Shown piece after piece: positions 54,625 through 64,000 of a DNA stretch of 64,000 nucleotides. The DNA comes from Aliiglaciecola sp041538045 (GTDB taxonomy: Bacteria; Pseudomonadota; Gammaproteobacteria; Enterobacterales; Alteromonadaceae). A model generated the notes under the pieces. It saw only the letters and a program-made list of their open reading frames with translations. It was not told the DNA's origin and ran no database searches. How positions within the stretch are numbered: the stretch's first letter is position 1; each line of letters starts with the position of its first letter. The position numbers were made by a program, and so were the translations under genes. The stretch is from NCBI RefSeq assembly GCF_041538045.1, contig NZ_JBGOSE010000013.1, positions 1 through 64,000 of the forward strand. The letters are read 5' to 3'.

Positions 54625-55737
54625 ATGTCAAACCTTTACGTAGGCTTGATGTCTGGCACCAGTATGGATGGTGTTGATGTAGCGCTAGTAGACTTTTCCA
54701 AAATTAAACCCACTATCATAGATAGTAAAACCTATGACTACCCTCCTGAATTAGTGCGCACATTAAACTCATTGTGCGCCAGTGCTACCAATGAAGTAGT
54801 GGCTATGGGACAGGCTGACCGCCAAGTTGCAGAAGCGTTTGCCCATGCAGTCAATGATATTATGTTAAAAAACGAAATACCAGCCTCCAAAATCGCAGCA
54901 ATTGGTTCTCACGGACAAACCATTCGACATCATCCAAGTGGTAATAATGGATTTACCCTCCAAATTGGCGATCCGAATAGTATAGCCGTATTGACGGGCA
55001 TCGATGTTATTGCTGACTTTAGACGCAAAGACATTGCATTGGGCGGCCAAGGAGCGCCTTTAACACCTGCATTTCATCAAGCTGTATTTCGTCATTATCT
55101 TCATTCGAGGGTCATTCTCAATATTGGTGGCATTGCGAATATTACTCATATTCCCAGTGATGCTAAGCAACCTGTAGTAGGATTTGATACCGGACCTGGC
55201 AATACTTTAATGGATGCATGGTGCAAAAAACACTTGAATCAGGCTTATGATGCTAATGGATCTTGGGCAGCAAAAGGAAGTCACGACGCTCAACTTTTGC
55301 AGAAATTACTCAATGAGCCATTTTTTGCTTTACCCGCGCCGAAAAGTACCGGCAGAGAATTATTCCACTTGCAGTGGTTAGAGCAACACCTTGCTGACTA
55401 CGCTAAAAATGTATCCAGTGAATGTGTACAAGCCACCCTTGCCATGCTGACAGCCTGTTCTATTGCACAACAAGTTAATCAGCTTCAAGGCGTTGAAGAA
55501 GTCTTCGTTTGTGGTGGTGGAGCAAAGAATGACTTCTTAATGGAGTGCATAGAAAACGAATTAGTTGAAACTGATCTATATACAACAGACGATTTAGGCA
55601 TCTCAGCCGATAGTGTTGAAGCGGTGGCGTTTGCTTGGCTAGCATATGCCTTCAATCAAGACATGCCAGGGAATTTACCTTCGGTTACCGGAGCTAGTCG
55701 TCCAGCTGTTTTAGGCGGCTATTTTCCTGCCCATTAA
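54625..55737 (+). CDS. anmK: Anhydro-N-acetylmuramic acid kinase
   Basis: Phosphorylates and opens 1,6-anhydro-MurNAc during peptidoglycan recycling. N-terminal GLMSGTSMDGVDVALVDF and ILNIGGIANIT with GFDTGPGNTLMD are family signatures. 370 residues, as E. coli. TAGGAGC precedes the ATG. Confidence 0.96.
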   Translation: MSNLYVGLMSGTSMDGVDVALVDFSKIKPTIIDSKTYDYPPELVRTLNSLCASATNEVVAMGQADRQVAEAFAHAVNDIMLKNEIPASKIAAIGSHGQTIRHHPSGNNGFTLQIGDPNSIAVLTGIDVIADFRRKDIALGGQGAPLTPAFHQAVFRHYLHSRVILNIGGIANITHIPSDAKQPVVGFDTGPGNTLMDAWCKKHLNQAYDANGSWAAKGSHDAQLLQKLLNEPFFALPAPKSTGRELFHLQWLEQHLADYAKNVSSECVQATLAMLTACSIAQQVNQLQGVEEVFVCGGGAKNDFLMECIENELVETDLYTTDDLGISADSVEAVAFAWLAYAFNQDMPGNLPSVTGASRPAVLGGYFPAH

Positions 55738-55765
55738 CAACTCTCAACTAAGTTGAAGATATAAA

Positions 55766-56242
55766 GTGAAAAGCCCAAAACGAATTTTAGATAAAATAGA
55801 CTTAGACATTTTGGCTGCCATGTACGCGGATCCTAGTTTAACCAATAAAGACATCGCCATGAAAGTTAATTTAGCACCGTCTTCAAGTTTGGAAAGGATT
55901 AAAAAGTTACAGGCAGATGGCATTATCGAAACCTTGAATATGCAAGTTAACTTAAATGCTCTTGGTGGACATATTCAAGCAATGATTTCGGTGCGTTTGA
56001 AAGATCATAACCGTGCTACCGTGGATAACTTCCAAAAATCTCTGCTCCCAATGCCTGAAGTGTTAAATGTATTTCATCTGGGAGGAGAAAATGATTTTTT
56101 TGTGCATGTCACTGTTGCAGACTCCACTCACCTTAGAGACTTCATATTTAACGCGATTACCGCAAGACAAGAGGTGAGTCATGTGGAAACCGCTTTGGTA
56201 TACGAACACCAAGTCAGCCAAACCTTGCCTAATTTTACATAG
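55766..56242 (+). CDS. Lrp/AsnC family transcriptional regulator
   Basis: 158 residues: N-terminal helix-turn-helix (IDLDILAAMYADPSLTNKDI, then VNLAPSSSLERIKKL) and a C-terminal RAM ligand-binding domain. Members sense amino acids and usually control adjacent catabolic or transport genes. It converges on the PLP enzyme gene, which with the dehydrogenase is a plausible target. GTG start 28 bases after anmK. Confidence 0.93.
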   Translation: MKSPKRILDKIDLDILAAMYADPSLTNKDIAMKVNLAPSSSLERIKKLQADGIIETLNMQVNLNALGGHIQAMISVRLKDHNRATVDNFQKSLLPMPEVLNVFHLGGENDFFVHVTVADSTHLRDFIFNAITARQEVSHVETALVYEHQVSQTLPNFT

Positions 56243-56286
56243 GGAAAGGTAAAACCACCTTTAACCATACCTCTCCCTAACTGCCA

Positions 56287-58076
56287 TTATTGATCAATTA
56301 ACGCCTGTATTTTGGGTCCTGAAGCGTAGTGTTGTTGGCACACTTTAGTTGTTATTTGCATATACAATTCATCGATTTTATCTGCGCTCATAAATTGCTG
56401 ACTAAAATTAGCCACACTAGGATCAATGTGCAATTTAGCACTATTTATCATATGCGCAATAAGCGCTTTTACATTATCGGTTCCCATGGCAATGCGCATG
56501 GTTGTGAGATGAATTCCGCCTTTTTTCTGCTCCTTTGCAGATAACTCCGAATGAGAGGTCAATGCTGGACACAGAATAATAGTGTTGTTTTGGCCAATAC
56601 TTACCTGATGGCTAAAAGCTGGCTCAAGTGCATCGAAGAAGCGCACAAATACTTCTCTACTCAAGCCTGCTTTTTCAAGATCAATAGTAAATAGTGCACA
56701 TGGCCAACCGTGACGCATTTGCTCTTCACGTAATGCAGCATTGGGATGATCTGGTAAAGCATGGCTATTGACATTAAATAACGGGTGAGTGGCTAAAAAC
56801 TGACTAAATACTTGAGTATTGATTACCTTATTCATGATTCTTTGCTCTAAGGTTTTCATACCACTTAATACATCAAAGGCTTTTTCCGAGTCTAGAAACG
56901 CACCTTTAATATAATACACGTCCCAAAACATCGTTTGAGACCAGTCAAATCCATCGACGCTACTACCTTTGGGTTGAAACATGCGATAGCCTTCGCCAAT
57001 CACAACTCCGGCGGTAGTTGCTCCTGTTCCACATATATCTTTAGTATAACTGTGCACAACATAATCGGGTCGTTTACTTTTGTCTTTTTGTTGAAGGGGT
57101 TGGTGTAAAATGGGCGTCGCCAAGGTTGCATCTAGCATTACTAAATGATTATTTTGATGAGCTATTTCACATATGCCAGCAACATCTAATATCAGACCAT
57201 GGGGGTTACAGGGTGATTCCAAATAAACGTGTAAATTATGCTTTTCTAGTCTGAGCTTATGGTTACATTTCACCTGCTCAATAAACATAGAAAATTCTTC
57301 TGCACTATATCCATCAAACCACTCAAGCTGAATATCAAGTCTATTTTCACGGGCAAAATAGTCATGTAGCAGTTGATAAACCCCGCCGTAAACGTTGCGT
57401 GAAACAACTAAAATATCCGAATGAGAAAGGACATTGGAAAGCAGTGCGTCTATAGCTGCCATTCCAGAATTGAAATTCCACGCTAGATAGTCTGCTGAAT
57501 ACGGACCCGCTTCTAAATCAACAATGGCATTAGCTAATGAAATATTGGTAGGATTAAGTAACCTTGAATATATTTGATGGGTAAACTCTTTGCCATGAAA
57601 AGCATCATCCACCCATTCTGTACAAGCATAAACATAAGTCGCAGTACGAACGATTACCGGCGTGGCTGAAAATAGTGCCGGAATATTATCGAACAATGGG
57701 TAATGGCTTTTAGAAACTTGCGAACCAGATTGGGGAGTCATGCTCTGATAAGTCGCCCTAAAAGGGTTTTGTAGCGTATCAAGTATTTTAGCTATTTGAA
57801 ATGATAGAAACTTTTTAGCATTAAAATAAGCCAACTTATCTTCTTTGCTTAAACCGTCTAAGGTCTCACTGGTTATGGTCCAAAGATTATTGACATCAAT
57901 TTGCGCTAAGTAAAGATGTTTGGCGACGGCAAACAATGCTTTACCATAGTCTGAATTGGGCTTTATACCAAAATGCGCTAATTGCTCATAGGCAAGTTCA
58001 TCAATACTGAGGCTTCACTGGTGTTACGTCTTGGAGAAAGTAATTTGGCTTGTTTTGCTTGCTGCTCACTATTCAT
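56287..58076 (-). pseudogene. PLP-dependent Cys/Met metabolism-type enzyme, frameshifted near the N-terminus
   Basis: The main frame (549 codons up to about 57936) encodes a Cys/Met-metabolism PLP enzyme: the Schiff-base Lys lies in VHSYTKDICGTGATTAG, and NFNSGMAAIDALLS and LESPCNPHG are typical. The frame stays coding-like upstream to about 58014 (IDELAYEQLAHFGIKPNSDY) but has no ATG, and a TGA lies at 58015-58017. A good start with an AAGG site (ATG at 58076) opens another frame, MNSEQQAKQAKLLSPRRN, that ends at 57978. Joining the two gives one natural N-terminus, so a one- or two-base indel lies around 57980-58015. Genuine mutation or sequence error cannot be told apart here. Confidence 0.75.
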
Positions 58077-58232
58077 AAGATTACCTTTTATAATACAACT
58101 TACCAAGCTGTTATTTATTTCTTATTTATGAATAATAGGTAATTATATAAGGCAAAATAAACACAAATCCAAATATAATTTTGAATGGATTGCATATAAA
58201 TAGGAAAGTTAAGTTTACTATAGGACGACAAA

Positions 58233-59169
58233 ATGACTGATATATTGATCTGTAGCCGAGATGCAATGGATTATGTAGAACAAATTGAACTGGCCAAAAT
58301 AACCAATCTTAGCCTGCAAATTTGTCCAAAAGACCCCAACTTAATTACCAATGGCCACAGGGTTAACATTATATTAGGCGAACCTGAACTATGTATCGCA
58401 GCACTTCCCTATTGTCCAAATGTACAATGGGTTCAGTCGACTTGGGCTGGAATTAAACCTTTTATCGATAAAGCCCCCCAAACCTTTGAATTAACTGGTA
58501 TAAAAAATGTTTTTGGTTTCGCAGATGCGAGAATATGTATTTAGTTATTTGTTGTATTTTTCGCGAAAAATTCAAACCTTCAAAGAATTGCAATCGACTC
58601 AGGCTTGGTCTCAACCAAACTGTAATTCGTTACAGGGAAAAACCATTGGCATTCTTGGAATGGGCTCGATTGGAGTGGAAGTCGCCAAAACAGCAAAGCA
58701 CTTCGGAATGGAAGTCATTGGAATCGCTCAAACCCCTCGTTCCCTTGATTGTGTTGATGAATTTTATTCACTTAAACATCTGAAAAACTTTGCCCATCGC
58801 TTGGATTACTTAGTTGTATTGCTGCCGCATACCAACAAAACTGAAAATATAATCAACCAAGAGTGTTTGACTTCACTTAATCCCCAGTGCATTTTAATTA
58901 ACGCTGGCAGAGGGCAAGTTGTTGATGAAAATGCGTTGTATGATGCTCTTACGCAAAATCAGATACAGGCTGCGGTTCTAGACGTATTTACTGAAGAGCC
59001 ATTGCCAAAAGAACATTTATTTTGGCAGCTGAACAACCTGTATATCACTCAGCATACCGCAGCAATCTCTCAACCGAAGGAAATTTCTAGAGTTTTTCTA
59101 CAAAATTTGCATTTATTTTTAACCCAGCAAAAGCTCCAAAATATAGTGGAATGGAATAAAGGTTATTAA
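58233..59169 (+). pseudogene. D-2-hydroxyacid dehydrogenase, frameshifted in the middle
   Basis: Two frames make one NAD-dependent D-isomer-specific dehydrogenase (about 310 residues if joined). Frame one (58233-58544) is the N-terminal substrate domain up to ELTGIKNVFG; frame two from about 58507 has SQMREYVFSYLL, the Rossmann motif TIGILGMGSIGVEVAKTA, INAGRGQVVDENAL and the catalytic His region ITQHTAAIS. Removing one T from the TTT at about 58518-58520 restores a continuous VFG-SQMREY reading like other family members. The same caveat of possible sequence error applies. It is divergent from the also frameshifted PLP gene. Confidence 0.78.
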
Positions 59170-59339
59170 TGGCATATTTAATTGCCCATACATACACCTT
59201 TACCCTTATCGATAGTTATTAAAGTTAATTAATATAGTGTAAATAATCATAAGTAGTCGTCTGATACTTTGTTATGCTGTATTAAATTTAAGCAAATAAT
59301 CTTTAAATGGGTTAAGCATTACGGAGGATGCAATAAATT

Positions 59340-60326
59340 ATGATTACGCATTCGGCCCCCATTAAAAAGCGTAGTGCTGAAGAAAGCATTATTCTGACAC
59401 TTAGTGGCGCAAGTTCCATCGGCGTACTGCCCTTTGCCATCTATCGAATAATGGAATCAGATTGGGCTATCGCTTGCTTAGATTTATTTGCGGTTTTCGC
59501 TTTGGGCTCTCTTTTTGTTTATGTCTATCGAACCCATACAACCCAGTTACCTGGCCGTATCCTCGCCTTTGTATCCATGTTTGTTGTTTTTGTGACGGTT
59601 TTGCTCAAAGGTATTAGCCAATTGATGTGGATATTTCCGGCTCTCACCGCGGTGTTTTTTTTATTACCCGCCAACATGGCAGCTATTTACAGCATCTTAA
59701 TTCTACTCTCCATTGGCTATGTTCTTCGCGAGCAACTTACTATATTTTTAGCCTTAGAATTCTATGTTACAGCCATAGCGACATTGCTATTTAGCTATGC
59801 ATTTTCAGATAGAATGCGTAAACAGCAGCAACAATTAACAGAGTTAGCGACTTGCGATCCCTTAACAGGTGCTGGCAACAGACGAGCTATGGAGCAAAAA
59901 TTGCTGGAAGTCATTGCTTTTCAAAGAAGAGAGCAAAGTTTGCCTGTATCCTTAATATTGATGGATTTAGATAACTTTAAAAAGGTTAATGATGCTTATG
60001 GCCATGCTAAAGGTGATGATATTTTAAGGGTATTTGTAGAGACCATCGAAAAGCGTATTCGCTCGACCGACAAACTATATCGTTTTGGCGGAGAAGAGTT
60101 CGTCATTATTGCCGACAACACGCCCCTAAAAGAAGCGATGAAATTAGCGGAAGAATTCCGTTTTTCCATTGAAAATGAAGGCTGGTTGGCAAAGCATAAC
60201 ATCACTATATCGGTTGGAACCGCTAAATATGCTCCCCATGAAACCGCCTTCGAATGGCTTGGTCGTGCAGACCGTGCAATGTATCAAGCGAAAAAATTAG
60301 GCCGCAATAATTGCTGTGTTGCCTAA
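59340..60326 (+). CDS. Membrane-bound diguanylate cyclase (GGDEF)
   Basis: 328 residues. Five or six membrane helices (about 30-165) form a sensory input region of no known family, followed by a GGDEF domain with the active-site motif GGEEF (RFGGEEFVIIAD, about 245) and the supporting DLDNFKKVNDAYGHAKGD. Makes c-di-GMP from GTP, favouring sessile growth. No clear RxxD inhibitory site was identified. It is alone, with AGGA before the ATG. Confidence 0.93.
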   Translation: MITHSAPIKKRSAEESIILTLSGASSIGVLPFAIYRIMESDWAIACLDLFAVFALGSLFVYVYRTHTTQLPGRILAFVSMFVVFVTVLLKGISQLMWIFPALTAVFFLLPANMAAIYSILILLSIGYVLREQLTIFLALEFYVTAIATLLFSYAFSDRMRKQQQQLTELATCDPLTGAGNRRAMEQKLLEVIAFQRREQSLPVSLILMDLDNFKKVNDAYGHAKGDDILRVFVETIEKRIRSTDKLYRFGGEEFVIIADNTPLKEAMKLAEEFRFSIENEGWLAKHNITISVGTAKYAPHETAFEWLGRADRAMYQAKKLGRNNCCVA

Positions 60327-60415
60327 AATTAATCTACCCAAAAGTGTTATTCTAAGGGAAAAATTATGGCATATTCCCCTTCTCAACTTTTATTCGTCGT
60401 AACTAAGTAACTCAG

Positions 60416-60628
60416 ATGACCCAACCGCCAGACAACAAGCCCAACTTCGTCACTAAATATTTCAATAAAATAGAATTATTTGGCTGGCTGTTATGTGCAT
60501 CGTCAATGCTCACAATCGTATTTGCTAAAGAGCTCAACCCGCAAATAATGCCATTTGCTTGGTTAGGAGCGATTGTTGGTGCAGGTATAATAGGTTGGGG
60601 AGCAGGACAAAAACATAAACGAAAATAA
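60416..60628 (+). CDS. Small membrane protein, two predicted helices
   Basis: 70 residues, unrecognised. After a Pro-rich start (MTQPPDNKPNF) there are two hydrophobic segments (LFGWLLCASSMLTIVFA and FAWLGAIVGAGIIGWGAG) and a basic tail (QKHKRK), placing the C-terminus in the cytoplasm. ATG start with a poor ribosome site. The reverse-strand frame across it is an echo and was rejected. Confidence 0.55.
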   Translation: MTQPPDNKPNFVTKYFNKIELFGWLLCASSMLTIVFAKELNPQIMPFAWLGAIVGAGIIGWGAGQKHKRK

Positions 60629-60951
60629 TTGTCCAAAGCCAAGTGATAGTTAGTGCCCACTATCAACAAGCTGACATGAATAATTGCCACAGTGGTGAAA
60701 TCCTAGTCATTTAACCTTGCATCACTGCGCTAGATTATCCGCAACACCCACCTCATTACCTAATAGTAGCTGCGAGATAGGCGCATAATTCCACGCCTAA
60801 ATGCTAGTATCAGTGTGGGTTTTAGTGATATAAGTCTTTGCATATTCGTAGTGCTATTTAATCCATTGATTCAGTTTAACCTGTTTTAATTTTTTACTAT
60901 CAATTTGGATTTTTCTTGTAGCTAACTTATGCCTTAAAAAAGGAAAAATTT
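60629..60951. other. Intergenic region before the DUF2750 gene
   Basis: 323 bases holding only weak structure: a short inverted repeat near 60643-60664 (GATAGT/ACTATC) and, at the end, a clear ribosome site AAGGAAAAA before the ATG at 60952. No coding frame or RNA gene recognised. Confidence 0.5.
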
Positions 60952-61332
60952 ATGCCTTCGCAATTTCACGATGTTATTCAAATGTCCCCAGAAAAACGCC
61001 ATGCCTATCTATTAACTCAGGCAACGATTAATCAAAAAATTTGGATCCTCACTGACGAGCATGGTTGCGTCATGTTAAATAGTGAAGATGAAGACTGTGT
61101 TCCCGTTTGGCCGTCAGAAGAGTTTGCTAAATATTGGGCTACCGGAGATTGGGCCGATTGCACACCTAAAGCAATTACCTTGTCAGACTGGTTTGATCGC
61201 TGGACCAGAGGATTAGAGGGAGATGGAGTCAATATTGCGGTATTCCCCAATCCAGATGAAGAAGGAATTGTGGTTTTTCCTGACGTATTCGACAGTGAAC
61301 TCAAAGAAAGAAACCAGTCTAAATTAAACTAA
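60952..61332 (+). CDS. DUF2750 domain protein
   Basis: 126 residues, cytoplasmic, acidic. The DUF2750 pattern is plain: SPEKRHAYLLTQATINQKIW, VPVWPSEEFAKYWATGDW and a C-terminal GVNIAVFPNPDEEGIVV. Function unknown. AAGGAAAAA ribosome site supports the start. It converges with the RND gene. Confidence 0.9.
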   Translation: MPSQFHDVIQMSPEKRHAYLLTQATINQKIWILTDEHGCVMLNSEDEDCVPVWPSEEFAKYWATGDWADCTPKAITLSDWFDRWTRGLEGDGVNIAVFPNPDEEGIVVFPDVFDSELKERNQSKLN

Positions 61333-61357
61333 AAGCATTTTAGCTCAAACCTACTTT

Positions 61358-61384
61358 AAAAGTGAGGTCTTACACCTCACTTTA
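61358..61384. terminator. Terminator hairpin between DUF2750 and RND genes
   Basis: AAAGTGAGGT (61359-61368) and ACCTCACTTT (61374-61383) with a 5-base loop, flanked by A-run and T-run. It lies between convergent genes, about 25 bases from the DUF2750 stop, and can serve both strands. Confidence 0.75.
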
Positions 61385-61433
61385 CCTGCTCTAAAGCACG
61401 ATATTCCCGCGATTCAAGATAACTTTTTCGAAT

Positions 61434-64000
61434 TTAGTTCTGGGGTTTGCTAGAAGATAACCGAAGATTATCTTTAAACGCCAACATACATGGAGTCAAC
61501 ACTAAAGTAAGTACAGTAGCAAAAGCCAATCCACCAGCAACAGCAGTAGCCAACTGAGACCAGTATTCAGTAGAAGGCCCACCAATATCAACATTGCGGC
61601 CGATAAAATCTATATTAACCCCTATCACCATAGGTAATAAACCTAAGATAGTTGTTACTGTAGTCATCATTACCGGTCTTAAACGTTGTGCCCCTGTACG
61701 CAATATAGCTTCGGTGGTTTTCAGCCCTTCGCTTTTCAATATATTGTAAGTATCAATGAGTACAATATTATTATTCACCACTATACCAGCCAGCGCGATA
61801 ACACCCACACCAGACATCACAATTCCAAAAGGTTTTTGGAATAGGAGCAGGCCCAACACTACACCAACAATTGAAAATATAACTGCGCTTAAAATTAAAA
61901 ACGCCTGATAGAAACTATTAAACTGAGTTACCAGGATAATAGCCATTACAAACAAAGCTATCAAAAAAGCGTTCATCAAAAAGGCTTGAGATTCATCTTG
62001 TTGCTCATTTTGACCTTTAATGGTTATCTCGACTCTAGGATCTAAATTCAGCGTAGGTAACTGCTCTCGCAGTTCAGGCAGGGCAATACTTAATAACTCA
62101 CCCGGCACCATATTGGCTTCAACCCGCAGTACTCGTTTACTATCAACGTGGCGTATTAAGTCGGTTTTCAAGCGCGCAGTGCGCTCAACAAAATTACTAA
62201 TGGGGACTAGACCATTTGCCGTTTTAAGTCTTAATTCATCGAGTTTTCCAATGTATCTGTCAGTGCGGGGAAACCTGACACGAATATCTAATTCATCGTC
62301 GACGTCATCGGGTCGATACTCACCAATTCGTAAACCTGTCGTCACAAATTGCACCGTATTTCCTACCAAGGTTGCATCCGCCCCAAATCGGGCAGCATCA
62401 CTTCTATTTACCTTTAATTGCCACTCAATACCAGGTTTTGCAGTGGTGTCGCCAATGGATGTAAATTTATCATTTGCATCTAAGGCTTTACGGATTGTGA
62501 CTGCCGCATCATTGAGTAACTCAGGAAACCGAGAGGAAATTTCGATTTGTAAATCTTTACCTGATTGCGGCCCTTCTTGATCAGGAGCAACTTCCATATC
62601 AAGTCCAGCCATATCGCCAATGCGGCTTTGAACTTCTTTCAATATCTCATCAGAATGTACTCGCAAATGCCAATCAACTAAGTTCAACCTAAGGGTACCA
62701 ATTTGATCTTGCCCACCTGAGCGTGAATACAAGGTTTCGATTTCTGGCATATCAATTAATTTTGCTTCCACTTCTTTGATAATACTGTCTTTTTCGTAAA
62801 CCGAATAATCGCCAATGGAACGCACGGTGATATTCACGCCTTGGCTATCCGCTTTTGGAAAAAACTCCACACCTAAACCCGAGGATGCATAAAGAATAAA
62901 AGTGACTACCGCAAAGGCAACCGCAATTAATACGCTTTTTAGGGGGTGAGCGATAGCTACTGAAAGGAAACGAATATAACGACCGGTGTAACCTTCGAGG
63001 GTATTAATGTCACCATTTTCTGCTTGCTCAAGTTGCTGTCTAGTTTTGCTACTGATGTATCTTGGTTTACCAAAAGCCGCCCCTAAAGTAGGAACAAATA
63101 CCAATGCCATCAGCAATGACGCGGTTAAAACAGCAATCAAGGTGAAAGGTAAGTACTTCATAAATTCACCCATAACGCCCGGCCAAAACATTAAGGGCGC
63201 AAATGCAGCCAAAGTGGTAGCTGTAGAGGCGGTTATCGGCCACGCCATGCGCAGCGCAGCACTTTTATAAGCCGTTTTTTTATCCTGGCCTTCACTCATA
63301 CACCTATCGGCATATTCGGTTACAACTATGGCACCATCTACTAACATGCCCACGGCCATAATCAGCGAAAATAACACAACCATATTCAAGGTATAACCGA
63401 ACAGAGAAATGACTAAAATTCCGGTGAGAAATGAACCCGGTATAGATACTCCAACAAGGATCGCTGTTCTCACCCCCAATATAGCAACGATGACAATCGC
63501 CACTAAAACGATGGCACTGGTGACATTATTCTGTAAATCACCCAGCATCATATTGATGTTGATTGACTGGTCACCTGTGTAGGTTACCGACACACTGTTG
63601 GGCCAAACTGAAGACTTTTGAGCTTGTTCAACAAATGCTTTAACCTTTTCTACGGTAATCAGCAAGTTCTCACCGGGGCGCTTTTTGACTTCCACCGACA
63701 CTGAAGGGTGGGAATTTAAGCGCGCAAAACCTGACGGATCTTTATAGGAACGGCGCACCTGGGCCACATCCTCAAAGGTAACGACTCTGTCACCATCCAC
63801 CTTAATGGGTTGCTCTAATACATCCTTAACACTTTCGAATACGGAAGGAACTTTCACTGCAAAACTGCCAACACCAGTATCCATAGTCCCTGCAGGAACC
63901 AAGCGATTATTACGCGATAAGAGCGTTAAGATTTCAGTTTGATCAAGGCCGTATGACTCTAATAACAAGGGATCGACAATAATCTCGACTAAATCTTCGC
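61434..64000 (-). CDS. RND efflux transporter permease subunit, 5' end outside window
   Basis: The frame continues past base 64000, so this is the C-terminal ~855 residues of an AcrB-type inner-membrane antiporter. Visible: part of the porter domain, membrane helix 4 region with VGMLVDGAIVVTEYADR (the usual DD pair is DG), a second helix bundle with VGVIALAGIVVNNNIVLIDT, and the C-terminus. It belongs to the HAE1 group that usually works with a periplasmic adaptor and an outer-membrane channel; those would lie to the right. Substrate unknown. Confidence 0.92.
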   Translation of the reverse strand, partial: EDLVEIIVDPLLLESYGLDQTEILTLLSRNNRLVPAGTMDTGVGSFAVKVPSVFESVKDVLEQPIKVDGDRVVTFEDVAQVRRSYKDPSGFARLNSHPSVSVEVKKRPGENLLITVEKVKAFVEQAQKSSVWPNSVSVTYTGDQSININMMLGDLQNNVTSAIVLVAIVIVAILGVRTAILVGVSIPGSFLTGILVISLFGYTLNMVVLFSLIMAVGMLVDGAIVVTEYADRCMSEGQDKKTAYKSAALRMAWPITASTATTLAAFAPLMFWPGVMGEFMKYLPFTLIAVLTASLLMALVFVPTLGAAFGKPRYISSKTRQQLEQAENGDINTLEGYTGRYIRFLSVAIAHPLKSVLIAVAFAVVTFILYASSGLGVEFFPKADSQGVNITVRSIGDYSVYEKDSIIKEVEAKLIDMPEIETLYSRSGGQDQIGTLRLNLVDWHLRVHSDEILKEVQSRIGDMAGLDMEVAPDQEGPQSGKDLQIEISSRFPELLNDAAVTIRKALDANDKFTSIGDTTAKPGIEWQLKVNRSDAARFGADATLVGNTVQFVTTGLRIGEYRPDDVDDELDIRVRFPRTDRYIGKLDELRLKTANGLVPISNFVERTARLKTDLIRHVDSKRVLRVEANMVPGELLSIALPELREQLPTLNLDPRVEITIKGQNEQQDESQAFLMNAFLIALFVMAIILVTQFNSFYQAFLILSAVIFSIVGVVLGLLLFQKPFGIVMSGVGVIALAGIVVNNNIVLIDTYNILKSEGLKTTEAILRTGAQRLRPVMMTTVTTILGLLPMVIGVNIDFIGRNVDIGGPSTEYWSQLATAVAGGLAFATVLTLVLTPCMLAFKDNLRLSSSKPQN

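Noticed and set aside
58500..58515. Programmed -1 frameshift at the A6/T5 runs of the dehydrogenase
   Set aside because: The shift needed is +1 (or one extra base), the runs do not form a standard slippery heptamer for it, and no stimulatory structure was seen; mutation or error is more likely.
60412..60690. 92-codon frame on the minus strand opposite the small membrane protein
   Set aside because: Fully overlaps a better plus-strand gene; Pro/Ile-rich low-complexity sequence typical of an antisense shadow.

Overview
The window looks like the chromosome of a marine gammaproteobacterium of the order Alteromonadales, probably Alteromonadaceae (Paraglaciecola/Glaciecola-like). This is inferred from protein character, moderate-to-low G+C, the TonB2/TtpC/DUF3450 operon and several E. 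coli-like gene orders; no database search was possible. It is nearly all core chromosome: no phage, insertion sequence, CRISPR array or integron was seen.

Layout. 1-640: start of tuf preceded by tRNA-Thr, Tyr, Gly and Thr genes (the thrU-tyrU-glyT-thrT-tufB order), with a good promoter. 0.8-3.5 kb: murB-birA-coaX, overlapping genes. 3.6-6.5 kb: a lipoprotein S9 oligopeptidase and a DUF4136 lipoprotein. 6.6-11.7 kb: a six-gene TonB2-type energy-transduction operon (DUF3450, TtpC, ExbB, ExbD, TonB, TPR protein). 12.0-12.9 kb: a decayed extracellular-protein remnant broken by an in-frame TGA. 13.2-18.4 kb: a yeeN-type gene, then zapE, zapG/yhcB, degQ, degS (envelope proteolysis and division). 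19-23.6 kb: mlaFEDCB-ibaG-murA (phospholipid transport and peptidoglycan). 24-33.2 kb: yrbG-kdsD-kdsC-lptC-lptA-lptB-rpoN-hpf-ptsN-rapZ-ptsO followed by mgtE (Kdo/LPS export, sigma-54, nitrogen PTS). 33-43 kb: a DMT permease, arcB, then gltB-gltD (glutamate synthase) behind a very AT-rich spacer. 43-51.8 kb: small families, mtnN, a CbiB-like protein, ahcY, and a trio of a STAS-like protein, a GNAT acetyltransferase and a FAD oxidoreductase. 51.9-56.2 kb: tyrS, an M23 peptidase, anmK, an Lrp regulator. 56.3-59.2 kb: divergent genes for a PLP enzyme and a D-2-hydroxyacid dehydrogenase, each frameshifted. 59.3-64 kb: a diguanylate cyclase, small proteins and the 3' part of an RND efflux pump.

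How it fits together. Much of the window serves the cell envelope: precursor synthesis (MurA, MurB), recycling (AnmK), LPS (KdsC/D, LptABC), lipid asymmetry (Mla), stress proteolysis (DegQ/S), energised uptake (TonB2) and efflux. Redox and nitrogen control (ArcB, GltBD, RpoN, PtsN, NPr) and methyl-cycle recycling (MtnN, AhcY) make up much of the rest.

No clearly new defence or mobile system was found. The most notable observations are three gene disruptions (12.46, about 58.0 and about 58.52 kb), two of them in divergent neighbours; an ArcB lacking one of the two PAS cysteines described in E. coli; a possible unannotated small membrane protein upstream of gltB; and a little-characterised trio at 49.3-51.8 kb.
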